This document shows, in pieces, positions 46,197 through 52,547 of a stretch of DNA of 52,547 nucleotides. Below the pieces are notes generated by a model, which did no database searches, had not been told where the DNA came from, and saw only the letters and a list, made by a program, of their open reading frames with translations. The DNA comes from [Mycobacterium] manitobense (lineage in GTDB: Bacteria; Actinomycetota; Actinomycetes; Mycobacteriales; Mycobacteriaceae). Location of the stretch: positions 1 to 52,547 of the forward strand of contig NZ_JACKSJ010000009.1 of the NCBI RefSeq assembly GCF_025821665.1, written 5' to 3'. The position numbers and the translations under genes were made by a program. How positions within the stretch are numbered: position 1 is the first letter of the stretch; each line of letters begins with the position of its first letter.

Positions 46197-46790
46197 TCAG
46201 GACGGACGGGCGAGGGCGCGCACGAGCATGTCGACGAGCTTGTCGAGGTAACCGGGCTCGGCGTCGGCGTCGCGGACGGTCAACCGCCAGTAGACCGGGG
46301 CGCCGATCAGATCGAGGGCGATGTCCAGGTCGGTGTCGGGCGCCAACTCACCGCGGCGCATCGCCCGCTGCAGCATGACCGCGCCACGGTCCCGGCGAGG
46401 CCGGCCGATCATGCCCTCCACCAGGTCGCTCAGTTCCGGATTGCGGGCCATCTCGGCGACCAGGTCGGGAAGGATCCGGGAGAAGCGGGGGTGTGACAGC
46501 CAGCGGGCCACCGCGTCGAGGGACTCCCTGAGATCCCCGCGCAGCGAGCCGGTGTCCGGCGCAGCGGCCTGGTCGATGCTGAACTCGGCCAGCACCGCCA
46601 GCGCCATCTCCTGCTTGGACGACCACCGCCGGTACAGCGCGCTCTTCCCGACACCGGCCCGTTTCGCGACCGCCTCCATCGACAACCGCGCGTACCCGAG
46701 GTCGGCCAGCTCGTCCAGCACGGCCTCGGTGATCGACGCGGTGACCGTCGGCTGGAGGACTGCGGCTCCGGTGGGCGGGCGGCGTGGCAT
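46197..46790 (-). CDS. TetR family regulator of the divergent SnoaL/NmrA operon
   Basis: The 197-residue protein has an N-terminal TetR HTH (TEAVLDELADLGYARLSMEAVAKRAGVGKSALYRRWSSKQEM) and a helical C-terminal domain with the order typical of TetR proteins controlling small oxidoreductase operons. ATG 46790 faces the SnoaL-like gene across an 80-bp gap that contains a large dyad (46796-46851). Autoregulation and control of the divergent genes are the usual arrangement and are inferred here. It shows no link to the ESX operators. Confidence 0.9.
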   Translation of the reverse strand: MPRRPPTGAAVLQPTVTASITEAVLDELADLGYARLSMEAVAKRAGVGKSALYRRWSSKQEMALAVLAEFSIDQAAAPDTGSLRGDLRESLDAVARWLSHPRFSRILPDLVAEMARNPELSDLVEGMIGRPRRDRGAVMLQRAMRRGELAPDTDLDIALDLIGAPVYWRLTVRDADAEPGYLDKLVDMLVRALARPS

Positions 46791-46795
46791 GGACT

Positions 46796-46851
46796 GGACG
46801 ATACCGTCCCGTCCCGAGTACGGTTAGCGTCGGGACGGTACCGTATCGTCC
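46796..46851. promoter_or_regulatory. paired inverted repeats between TetR and SnoaL-like genes
   Basis: GGACGATACCGTCCCGTCCC (46796-46815) and the reverse complement of 46832-46851 (GGACGATACGGTACCGTCCC) differ at only two positions, giving a 56-bp dyad with a 16-bp centre. The right half contains the perfect palindrome ACGGTACCGT. It fits two TetR sites covering both divergent promoters. SD GAGGAGG (46857-46863) follows for the plus-strand gene. Confidence 0.7.
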
Positions 46852-46869
46852 ATACCGAGGAGGTCTGAT

Positions 46870-47301
46870 ATGCAACCTGTCGAACTCGTCGACCGCGCAC
46901 TCGACCTGCTGGTGAGGCAGGACATGGCCGGCTTCGCCGACCTGTGGGCCGACGACGGCGTGATCGAGTTCCCCTTTGCCGCGCCGGGCTATCCCGAGCG
47001 CGTGGTCGGCCGAGAAGCCGTTGCGGAGTACATGCGCGGATATCCGGATCTGCTCCGAATCGAGGATTTCCCGCACAAGGTCGTCCACGAGACCGTCGAT
47101 CCGGGGGTGGTGATCGTGGAGTTCGAGGCGGCGGGCACCGTCGTCGCGTCCGGGGCGCCGTACCGGATGCGGTACATCGCCGTGATCACCGTGCGCGACG
47201 GCCGGATCCAGAGCTACCGCGACTACTGGAGCCCACTGGCCGCCGCCGAGGCGATGGGCGGCACGGAACAGTTGGAGTCGTTCGGCGGCGTGCGGCGATG
47301 A
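46870..47301 (+). CDS. SnoaL-like (NTF2-fold) protein
   Basis: The 143-residue protein has an N-terminal helix pair (VELVDRALDLLVRQDMAGFADLWADDGVIEFPFAAPG) and the curved-sheet pattern of the SnoaL/NTF2 fold (VVGREAVAEYMRG, PGVVIVEFEAAG, YRMRYIAVITVRDGRIQSYRDYWSP). Family members bind small hydrophobic ligands as isomerases, hydrolases or dehydratases. It overlaps the NmrA-like gene by 4 bp and is controlled by the divergent TetR system. ATG 46870 follows GAGGAGG by 6 nt. Confidence 0.85.
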   Translation: MQPVELVDRALDLLVRQDMAGFADLWADDGVIEFPFAAPGYPERVVGREAVAEYMRGYPDLLRIEDFPHKVVHETVDPGVVIVEFEAAGTVVASGAPYRMRYIAVITVRDGRIQSYRDYWSPLAAAEAMGGTEQLESFGGVRR

Positions 47302-48134
47302 ACGACGTGCTGGTACTGGGTGCGAGCGGGACGACAGGTCGCCGGGTGGTGGCCGTCCTGACAGCGCGCGGCGTCCCCGTCCGGTCGGCGACGCGGACGC
47401 CGACGGCGCCGGGTGAGGTGCGATTCGAGTGGGTCGACCGCACCACTCACACATCGGCGCTCGACGGCGCCGGCTCCGTGTACCTGGTCGCGCCGCCGGG
47501 CGAAGCCGATCCGGCGCCCCTGGTCGAGCCGTTCCTGGAGGAGGCGCGCAGGTGCGGCGTGCGCCGCGTCGTGCAACTCAGTTCGTCCGCGCTGCCCGAA
47601 GGAGCGCCCGGCCTGGGAGAGGTGCACCGACTCGTCCGGTCGACGATGCCCGAGTGGGCCGTCCTGCGCCCGTCGTGGTTCATGCAGAACTTCACCGGTG
47701 ATCACCTCGTCGCGCAGGGAGTGCGCGACGGCGAGATCGTCACCGCCACCGGCGACGGCCGGGTGGCGTTCATCGATGCCGACGACATCGCGGCCGTCGC
47801 CGCCCACGCACTCACCGACCCGTTCGCGCACAACACCGAACACATCCTCACCGGTCCGCGGGCGCTGAGCTACGACGAGGCCGCGAAGATCGTCGCCCGA
47901 CACCTCGGCCGCCCGGTGCGGCACCAATCGGTGTCGGCGGCGGAGCACGCCGGACACGTCGCCGCCGGCGGGATTCCGCTGGAATTCGCCCGGATACTCT
48001 CCGCGCTCGACGTCGACATCGCCGGTGGCGCCGAAGACCGCGTCACCCGCACCGTCGAGGACGTCACCGGCCGCCCCGCGCGCACCTTCGAGGAGTTCTG
48101 CGCCCGCAGCTTCCGATGTGCGCAAGCGATGTGA
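47298..48134 (+). CDS. NmrA-like NAD(P)-binding protein
   Basis: A 278-residue atypical short-chain dehydrogenase of the NmrA/ergot-alkaloid (EasG-like) type. It has an N-terminal dinucleotide loop VLVLGASGTTGRRVV and a short segment VRSATRTPTAPG that reads the cofactor phosphate. The core continues with VVQLSSSAL, LRPSWFMQNF and IDADDIAAVAAHAL. ATG 47298 overlaps the SnoaL stop (ATGA). It probably acts with the SnoaL-like protein on one small molecule. A related protein lies at 50244-51092. Confidence 0.85.
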   Translation: MNDVLVLGASGTTGRRVVAVLTARGVPVRSATRTPTAPGEVRFEWVDRTTHTSALDGAGSVYLVAPPGEADPAPLVEPFLEEARRCGVRRVVQLSSSALPEGAPGLGEVHRLVRSTMPEWAVLRPSWFMQNFTGDHLVAQGVRDGEIVTATGDGRVAFIDADDIAAVAAHALTDPFAHNTEHILTGPRALSYDEAAKIVARHLGRPVRHQSVSAAEHAGHVAAGGIPLEFARILSALDVDIAGGAEDRVTRTVEDVTGRPARTFEEFCARSFRCAQAM

Positions 48135-48164
48135 CGGAGGTCCGCCGATCCGTAGGGTGAAGGA

Positions 48165-49862
48165 GTGCCTCTCGTGCTCGGTCCCGCGCTCCGCCATGTC
48201 GGTGAGACGACCGCATCGGTGTGGGTGCAGACCGAGCAGGCGGCCACCGTCACCGTCCTCGGCTGCTCGGCGCCGACGTTCAACGTGCAGGGCTACCACT
48301 ACGCCCTCGTCCAGGTGACCGGACTGACCCCCGACTCGGTCACCGAGTACCGGGTCCACGTGGACGGCCGGCAGGTGTGGCCGGTCGACGACGCGCCGTA
48401 TCCGCCGAGCGTCATCCGGACGCGCGGCCCGGAATCCGCGCCGCGGGTGCGCGCGATCTTCGGATCGTGCCGGTACCCGAAGACCGAGGACGACAAGGTC
48501 GACTCCAAGCTGGGTCGCGACGCCCTCGACTCGTATGCGACCCGCATGGCCGGACAACCGATCGAGGCGTGGCCGGATGCCCTCATCCTGCTGGGCGACC
48601 AGCTCTACGCCGACGAACTCACACCGGAATCGCGAGAACAACTGGCGGGCAAGCGAACTCGGCGCAAATCGAACGGCGGGCGGCCGCCGGACGAAGTCGT
48701 CAGCTTCGCCGAATACGAACGGCTGTACCGCCATTCGTGGGGTGACCCCGAGATCCGGTGGCTCATGTCGACCGTGCCGACCGCGATGATCTTCGACGAT
48801 CACGACATCCGCGACGATTGGAACACCTCCGAGGCATGGCGGACGGATGTCAAGAAGATGCCCTGGTGGCGCGACCGGATACGCGCCGGGCTGGCCTCGT
48901 ACTGGGTGTACCAGCACCTGGGCAACCTCAGCCCCGCAGACCTCGCGGACAATGTGGACTATCAGCGGCTGGTCGCGGCGGAGGGCGACACCTGGCCGCT
49001 CCTGACCGATCTCGCCGACCGTGCCGACGAGGAGGTCGATGACAGCAAAGGCGTCCGCTTCAGTTACCGATGGGATCTCGGCCGCACCCGATTGATCATG
49101 GTCGACTCGCGTAACGGACGGATCCTCGAGTCGGGTAACCGCATGATGATCGGCGAACGGGAATTCGCCTGGCTCGAGGGCGAAGCCACCGACCGCCTCG
49201 ACGACGTCGACCACCTGATGATCGCCTCGTCGCTGCCGTGGCTGCTGCCGCCGGTCATCAGCGATCTGCAGATGGTGAACGAGCAGGCCGCCAACCGCCC
49301 TGGCAGACGCGGCCGACTCGCCGAGAAGATCAGGCGTGCCGGTGATCTCGAGCACTGGGCGGCGTTCCTGAAGTCGTTCCTGCGCCTGACCGGGCTGATC
49401 ACCCGGGTGGCCGGCGATCCCGCCGGGCCGGCGACGGTCAGTGTGCTCTCCGGCGATGTCCACCACAGCTACGCCGCGCGCGCACAACTGGCCGGCCTAC
49501 AGGCGGGGCGAGGTGCCACTGTGCATCAACTGGTCTGCTCACCGGTGCACAACTACGTGCCCGCGGCGGTGAAGCCGGCGTTCCGCCTGGGGTGGTCGCG
49601 GCCGGTGGCCCGGCTCACCCGGCGATGGGCCCGGCACCGCGATCTGCCCGACCTCCCCGTGAGCTGGACGAACACCTGCGGCCCGCTGTTCGGCAACACC
49701 ATCGCCACCATGGAGGCGGATGGCCGGCGTGCCGAGGTGTTCTTCGAACAACCGAGTGGGCCCGCAACCCTGGACGAGGCCGGCCGGGTGCCCCTCACCC
49801 GCCCGGCGCCGGCATCGGTGCCGGTCACATCGAGTAGCGACTCACCTTCTGCGGGCGGATGA
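48165..49862 (+). CDS. PhoD-like alkaline phosphatase/phosphodiesterase family protein
   Basis: A 565-residue protein with an N-terminal beta domain (LVLGPALRHVGETTASVWVQTE) and a PhoD-type metallophosphoesterase core: FGSCRYP, LILLGDQLYADE, PTAMIFDDHDIRDDWN and LSGDVHHSYAA, which carry the Asp/His metal ligands. No signal peptide is visible, so it may be cytosolic, unlike the exported PhoD of Bacillus. GTG 48165 lies 30 bp after the NmrA-like gene. The 3' end overlaps the convergent PPOX gene by 38 bp. Confidence 0.85.
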   Translation: MPLVLGPALRHVGETTASVWVQTEQAATVTVLGCSAPTFNVQGYHYALVQVTGLTPDSVTEYRVHVDGRQVWPVDDAPYPPSVIRTRGPESAPRVRAIFGSCRYPKTEDDKVDSKLGRDALDSYATRMAGQPIEAWPDALILLGDQLYADELTPESREQLAGKRTRRKSNGGRPPDEVVSFAEYERLYRHSWGDPEIRWLMSTVPTAMIFDDHDIRDDWNTSEAWRTDVKKMPWWRDRIRAGLASYWVYQHLGNLSPADLADNVDYQRLVAAEGDTWPLLTDLADRADEEVDDSKGVRFSYRWDLGRTRLIMVDSRNGRILESGNRMMIGEREFAWLEGEATDRLDDVDHLMIASSLPWLLPPVISDLQMVNEQAANRPGRRGRLAEKIRRAGDLEHWAAFLKSFLRLTGLITRVAGDPAGPATVSVLSGDVHHSYAARAQLAGLQAGRGATVHQLVCSPVHNYVPAAVKPAFRLGWSRPVARLTRRWARHRDLPDLPVSWTNTCGPLFGNTIATMEADGRRAEVFFEQPSGPATLDEAGRVPLTRPAPASVPVTSSSDSPSAGG

Positions 49863-50247
49863 CGAGGCGCACCTGGTCCTGCGCGAGGATCTCGGCGAGG
49901 TCGGCCGCCCGGCCGGCGTCCTCGAGATCCCAATAGCGCGCGGCGAGTCGGGCGGCGAGGTCGTGCGCTCCGTCGGACTCGACCGTGACCGGTCCGGCGA
50001 CCGACACCCAGCGTTCGCGCTCACCCACCGGTGCGGCGACGACGAGCGACGCGCGCGAATCCTCCTGCAGGCGGCGCATCTTCGCGGTGTCCGGTCCGGT
50101 GAACAGCTGCACGGTGCCGTCGTCGGCGACGTCGAACCACACCGGGCGCGGTTGGGGCGGGCGCGGTCCCGCGGCCACCGACAGGAAGCCGTAGAGCGGG
50201 CGCCGGAGGAACTCGCGATCCTCGACGGTCAACCCGTCGGCGCTCAT
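49825..50247 (-). CDS. pyridoxamine-5'-phosphate-oxidase-fold (PPOX) protein
   Basis: This 140-residue split-barrel protein begins with LTVEDREFLRRPLYGFLSVAAG and has PRPVWFDVADDGTVQLFT, AKMRRLQEDSRASLVVAAP and ERWVSVAGPVTVES, the order of PPOX/F420-dependent family members. Cofactor could be FMN or F420; the sequence does not decide. The ATG at 50247 overlaps the stop of the NmrA-like gene upstream in its operon (ATGA). Confidence 0.85.
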   Translation of the reverse strand: MSADGLTVEDREFLRRPLYGFLSVAAGPRPPQPRPVWFDVADDGTVQLFTGPDTAKMRRLQEDSRASLVVAAPVGERERWVSVAGPVTVESDGAHDLAARLAARYWDLEDAGRAADLAEILAQDQVRLVIRPQKVSRYSM

Positions 50248-51092
50248 CGCCGCCACGCCCCCGCCACTGCCGTCCGCAGTACATAGTCCTCGAACGTGCG
50301 GGGCGGGCGGCCCAGCACGGTGGCGACGCCGTCCGTCGTCTCGGCGAGGAGGCCGCGTCGCATCAGCACGAACATCTCGGCGACGTGGTGGGCGTCGTCC
50401 TCGCTCACGCCCTCTGCCACCAGACCCGCCGCGTACTCGTCGGCGGAGATCTGCTTGTAGGAGATCGGCAGACCCGCCGCGCGGGAGATCATCTGCACGG
50501 CCTCCTCAAAGGTGATCGACCGCGGACCCGTGAGCTCGTAGATCCGTCCGGCGTGCCGCCCCGGCTCGGTCAACACTGTGGTGGCGGCGTCGGCGACGTC
50601 CTCGAGGTCGATGAACGGCTCAGGCACCCCGCCGGCCGGCAGCGCCAGGGTGCCGGTGAGAAGCGGTGCGTGCCAGAGCTCCTCGTCGAAATTCTGGGCG
50701 AAGTTGTTGGGTCGCAGCACGGTCCACTCGAGCGACGAACCACGCACGGCGTCCTCCGCGTCGCGCATGTCCTGCCCGAATGTGGAGTCCCCCCAGGTGT
50801 CGGCACCGCGCCCGGACAGCAGGACCAGGCGCTGCACACCTGCGGCTTCGGCACGGGCCACGAAGTCGTGCGCGGGTCCCGGAGTGCCGTCCGGCAGCGG
50901 CGGCGCGACGATGTAGGCGGCGGCCACTCCCTGCAGTGCCGCTTCCCAGGTGCCGGGGTCGGACCAGTCGAACGGGATCTCGGTGGACCTCGCCGCGGCA
51001 CGGACGGGCGCGCCGCGCAACCGTAGCCGGGCGACGATGCGCCGGCCGGTCTTGCCGGTTCCACCGAGGACGAGGGTGGTGTCGATGCTCAT
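50244..51092 (-). CDS. NmrA-like NAD(P)-binding protein
   Basis: This 282-residue protein is related to the one at 47298-48134: TLVLGGTGKTGRRIVARLRLRG, VRAAARSTEIPFDWSDPGTW, LLSGRGADTWG, LRPNNFAQNFDEELW, FIDLEDVADAATTVL and ISADEYAAGLVAEG. ATG 51092 (MSIDTTLVLGGTG) is the natural start; the longer frame runs into the AraC promoter region. It is translationally coupled to the PPOX gene and diverges from the AraC regulator, whose product probably controls it. Confidence 0.85.
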   Translation of the reverse strand: MSIDTTLVLGGTGKTGRRIVARLRLRGAPVRAAARSTEIPFDWSDPGTWEAALQGVAAAYIVAPPLPDGTPGPAHDFVARAEAAGVQRLVLLSGRGADTWGDSTFGQDMRDAEDAVRGSSLEWTVLRPNNFAQNFDEELWHAPLLTGTLALPAGGVPEPFIDLEDVADAATTVLTEPGRHAGRIYELTGPRSITFEEAVQMISRAAGLPISYKQISADEYAAGLVAEGVSEDDAHHVAEMFVLMRRGLLAETTDGVATVLGRPPRTFEDYVLRTAVAGAWRR

Positions 51093-51174
51093 GTGACCCA
51101 TTGAACGGCGCTCGGCCGGACACTTCCATGGGTACGAAGCCGAGATGCATGTCCGATCGTCTAACCTCGCGGGC

Positions 51175-52116
51175 ATGGACGCGTTCGGTGACCTGTTCCG
51201 TGGAGTACGGGCCCATGGGTCCCTGTTCGGCAGCAGCACCCTGTCGCCGCCATGGGCGCTGCACTTCGTGGACGGCGCGCCGCTCACCCTGTGCACCGTC
51301 CTGGGTGGTCAGGGTTGGATCGTGCCCGAGGACGGCCGGCCCGAGCCGCTCCACGCCTATGAGACGGTCGTCGTGCGGGGTCCCGGAACGTTCACGTTCG
51401 TCGACGAGCTGGACACCGTGGCGGAGCCGATCGCGTGCGGCGAGCGCTGCGCGACACCCGAACAGGGCGGGACCCGGCACCGCCTCGGCTGGTCCGACAA
51501 CCGCGACGACGGCGGCACGACCCTGATCGTCGGCGCCTATCCGGTGCGCGGCGAGATCAGCCGGCGGCTTCTCGACGCGCTGCCCGTCGTGCTGCGGGTG
51601 GAAGCCGGCGGCACGGGAGACCCGGTGCTCGATCACCTCGCCGCGGAGGTCGCCGTCGACGCCCCCGGCCAGCAGGTGGTGCTGGACCGCCTACTGGACT
51701 GGATGCTGGTGTGCACGCTGCGCGAATGGTTCGACCGGCCCGGCGGCGAGCCGCCGGCGTGGTGGGCGGCCCAGCGCGACCCGGTGGCCGGCGACGCGCT
51801 GCGCCTGCTGCACGCCGACCCGGCCGCGCCGTGGACGGTCGCCACACTGGCCGACCGGGTCGGGGTGTCACGCTCGACGCTGGCCAAGCGCTTCGCCGAT
51901 CTGGTGGGCGAACCGCCGTTGACCTACCTCACCCGCTGGCGGATGACGCTGGCGGCCGACCTGCTGATCGAGCGGAAGGGGGCGACCGTCTCCGACATCG
52001 CCGGCACCGTCGGGTACTCCGATCCGTTCGGGTTCAGCGCAGCGTTCAAACGGGTCCGCGGCGTCAATCCGAGCGAGTTCCGGCGGGCCGCGGCCGAGGC
52101 GCTGCCGACCGGCTGA
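51175..52116 (+). CDS. AraC family regulator with cupin-type sensor domain
   Basis: This 313-residue protein has an N-terminal cupin_6-like domain (DAFGDLFRGVRAHGSLFGSSTLSPPWALHF) and a C-terminal double HTH with WTVATLADRVGVSRSTLAKRF and VSDIAGTVGYSDPFGFSAAFKRVRGVNPSEFRR, the AraC signature. ATG 51175 is chosen over ATG 51145 because MDAFGDLFRGVRAHG is the family's usual N-terminus. It diverges from the NmrA-like/PPOX pair, its likely target. Confidence 0.92.
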   Translation: MDAFGDLFRGVRAHGSLFGSSTLSPPWALHFVDGAPLTLCTVLGGQGWIVPEDGRPEPLHAYETVVVRGPGTFTFVDELDTVAEPIACGERCATPEQGGTRHRLGWSDNRDDGGTTLIVGAYPVRGEISRRLLDALPVVLRVEAGGTGDPVLDHLAAEVAVDAPGQQVVLDRLLDWMLVCTLREWFDRPGGEPPAWWAAQRDPVAGDALRLLHADPAAPWTVATLADRVGVSRSTLAKRFADLVGEPPLTYLTRWRMTLAADLLIERKGATVSDIAGTVGYSDPFGFSAAFKRVRGVNPSEFRRAAAEALPTG

Positions 52117-52141
52117 GTGGGTAGATGTGTTAGCTGTATCG

Positions 52142-52157
52142 GTGCCGACATCGGCAC
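52142..52157 (+). terminator. possible hairpin terminator after the AraC gene
   Basis: GTGCCG-ACAT-CGGCAC forms a 6-bp stem with a 4-nt loop, 25 bp after the AraC stop codon. There is no T-run. The remaining intergenic bases up to 52334 show nothing else I can support apart from AAGGAG at 52321-52326. Confidence 0.35.
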
Positions 52158-52334
52158 GCCGCGGGCCTGAATCACGACACGGATACGGCTGCGTCACAAC
52201 CGAAGCTCGCTTGAGCGTCAACCTCGCAACCACTTCTGGCGTTGTGTAGACGGGCATTACGGTGTGCTCTACGGTTGCGCCACAGGAAATTTTCGTCGCA
52301 GTCATTTTTGAGCAGAGTTGAAGGAGTCCCGGCG

Positions 52335-52547
52335 ATGAGCACCTTTGGTCGGATTGCTGTGAGAGTAGTTGCCGGTGCAGGCCTATGCGTGGCGGCCGCG
52401 GCGTTGAGCCCACATGCGGCAGCCGCCCCGTTGAAGACGGGCGGATACCAGTGTGTGGACCAGGCCGCCGGCGCACCAGCGGCTCCCGCCGCACCGGCGG
52501 CTGCCGGCGCGGCGCCGGTGTGCAGTGCGGTCGCGGCTCAGGCCGCG
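52335..52547 (+). CDS. secreted Ala/Pro-rich protein, N-terminal part (runs off the window)
   Basis: ATG 52335 is preceded by AAGGAG with 8-nt spacing. The first 30 or so residues form a signal peptide: STFGRIAVRVVAGAGLC, then AAAALSPHAAAA with an A-x-A cleavage site near AAA-PLK. The visible mature part has two Cys (YQCVDQAAG, VCSAVAAQ) around an Ala/Pro-rich stretch. The frame is open to the end of the window. The function is not recognisable from this portion. Confidence 0.65.
   Translation, partial: MSTFGRIAVRVVAGAGLCVAAAALSPHAAAAPLKTGGYQCVDQAAGAPAAPAAPAAAGAAPVCSAVAAQAA

Noticed and set aside
47223..49487. 754-codon open frame on the minus strand opposite the NmrA-like and PhoD-like genes
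   Set aside because: It has no recognisable motifs and runs antisense to clear genes. GC-rich DNA gives long antisense open frames; many similar ones occur opposite the giant gene.

Overview
The window is GC-rich, actinobacterial DNA, most likely from a Mycobacterium/Mycolicibacterium chromosome. The evidence is a set of ESX (type VII secretion) core genes (eccB, eccC, two eccD, eccE, mycP, espI, espG), a DUF5336 membrane protein of the mycobacterial 34-kDa antigen type, GTG/TTG starts, 4-bp start/stop overlaps and a probable leaderless promoter. No tRNA, rRNA, CRISPR array or insertion sequence was seen.

Region 1 (1-4095) holds ESX accessory genes. They are the tail of an Ala/Gly-rich, possibly PPE-like protein, a FabH-like ketoacyl synthase, an EspG-like chaperone, a TetR regulator, a YbaB/EbfC (EspL-like) protein and a small WXG100-type protein. 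Region 2 (4144-18206) is dominated by one 12.2-kb gene for a 4079-residue protein. It has a CpnT-like WXG100 N-terminus, a low-complexity linker, two papain-fold (glutamine-deamidase-like) domains, three alpha/beta-hydrolase copies (the third cut short), a GNAT-like segment, a glycerophosphodiesterase domain, nine tandem LuxR-type HTH repeats and five copies of a helical repeat. Three small genes follow that look like immunity genes. A DinB protein and a beta-lactamase-like lipoprotein come next.

Region 3 (20043-35030) is the ESX machine: espI-mycP-eccD-eccC on the minus strand, a second eccD on plus, eccB on minus, then eccE, a DUF5336 gene and an XRE regulator on plus. Six copies of a 17-bp palindrome (consensus TGATACANNNTGTATCA) sit just upstream of the YbaB, WXG100/giant-protein, espI, eccC/eccD, eccB/eccE and DUF5336 transcription units. 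One repressor, most simply the linked TetR, therefore probably switches the apparatus and its proposed substrate together.

Region 4 (35072-42228) has prephenate dehydrogenase, a cyclase/NB-ARC/TPR/LuxR regulator, a truncated paralogue of it, a small zinc-ribbon ORF and a second XRE regulator very like the first. Region 5 (42385-52547) is more ordinary: a TupA-like ATP-grasp protein, an L7/L12-CTD-like protein, glycogen phosphorylase, a TetR/SnoaL/NmrA unit with its own dyad operator, a PhoD-like phosphatase, a PPOX-fold protein, a second NmrA-like protein, an AraC regulator and the start of a secreted protein.

Assignments rest on reading motifs by eye. No database search was possible, so family names for the weaker domains are inferences.
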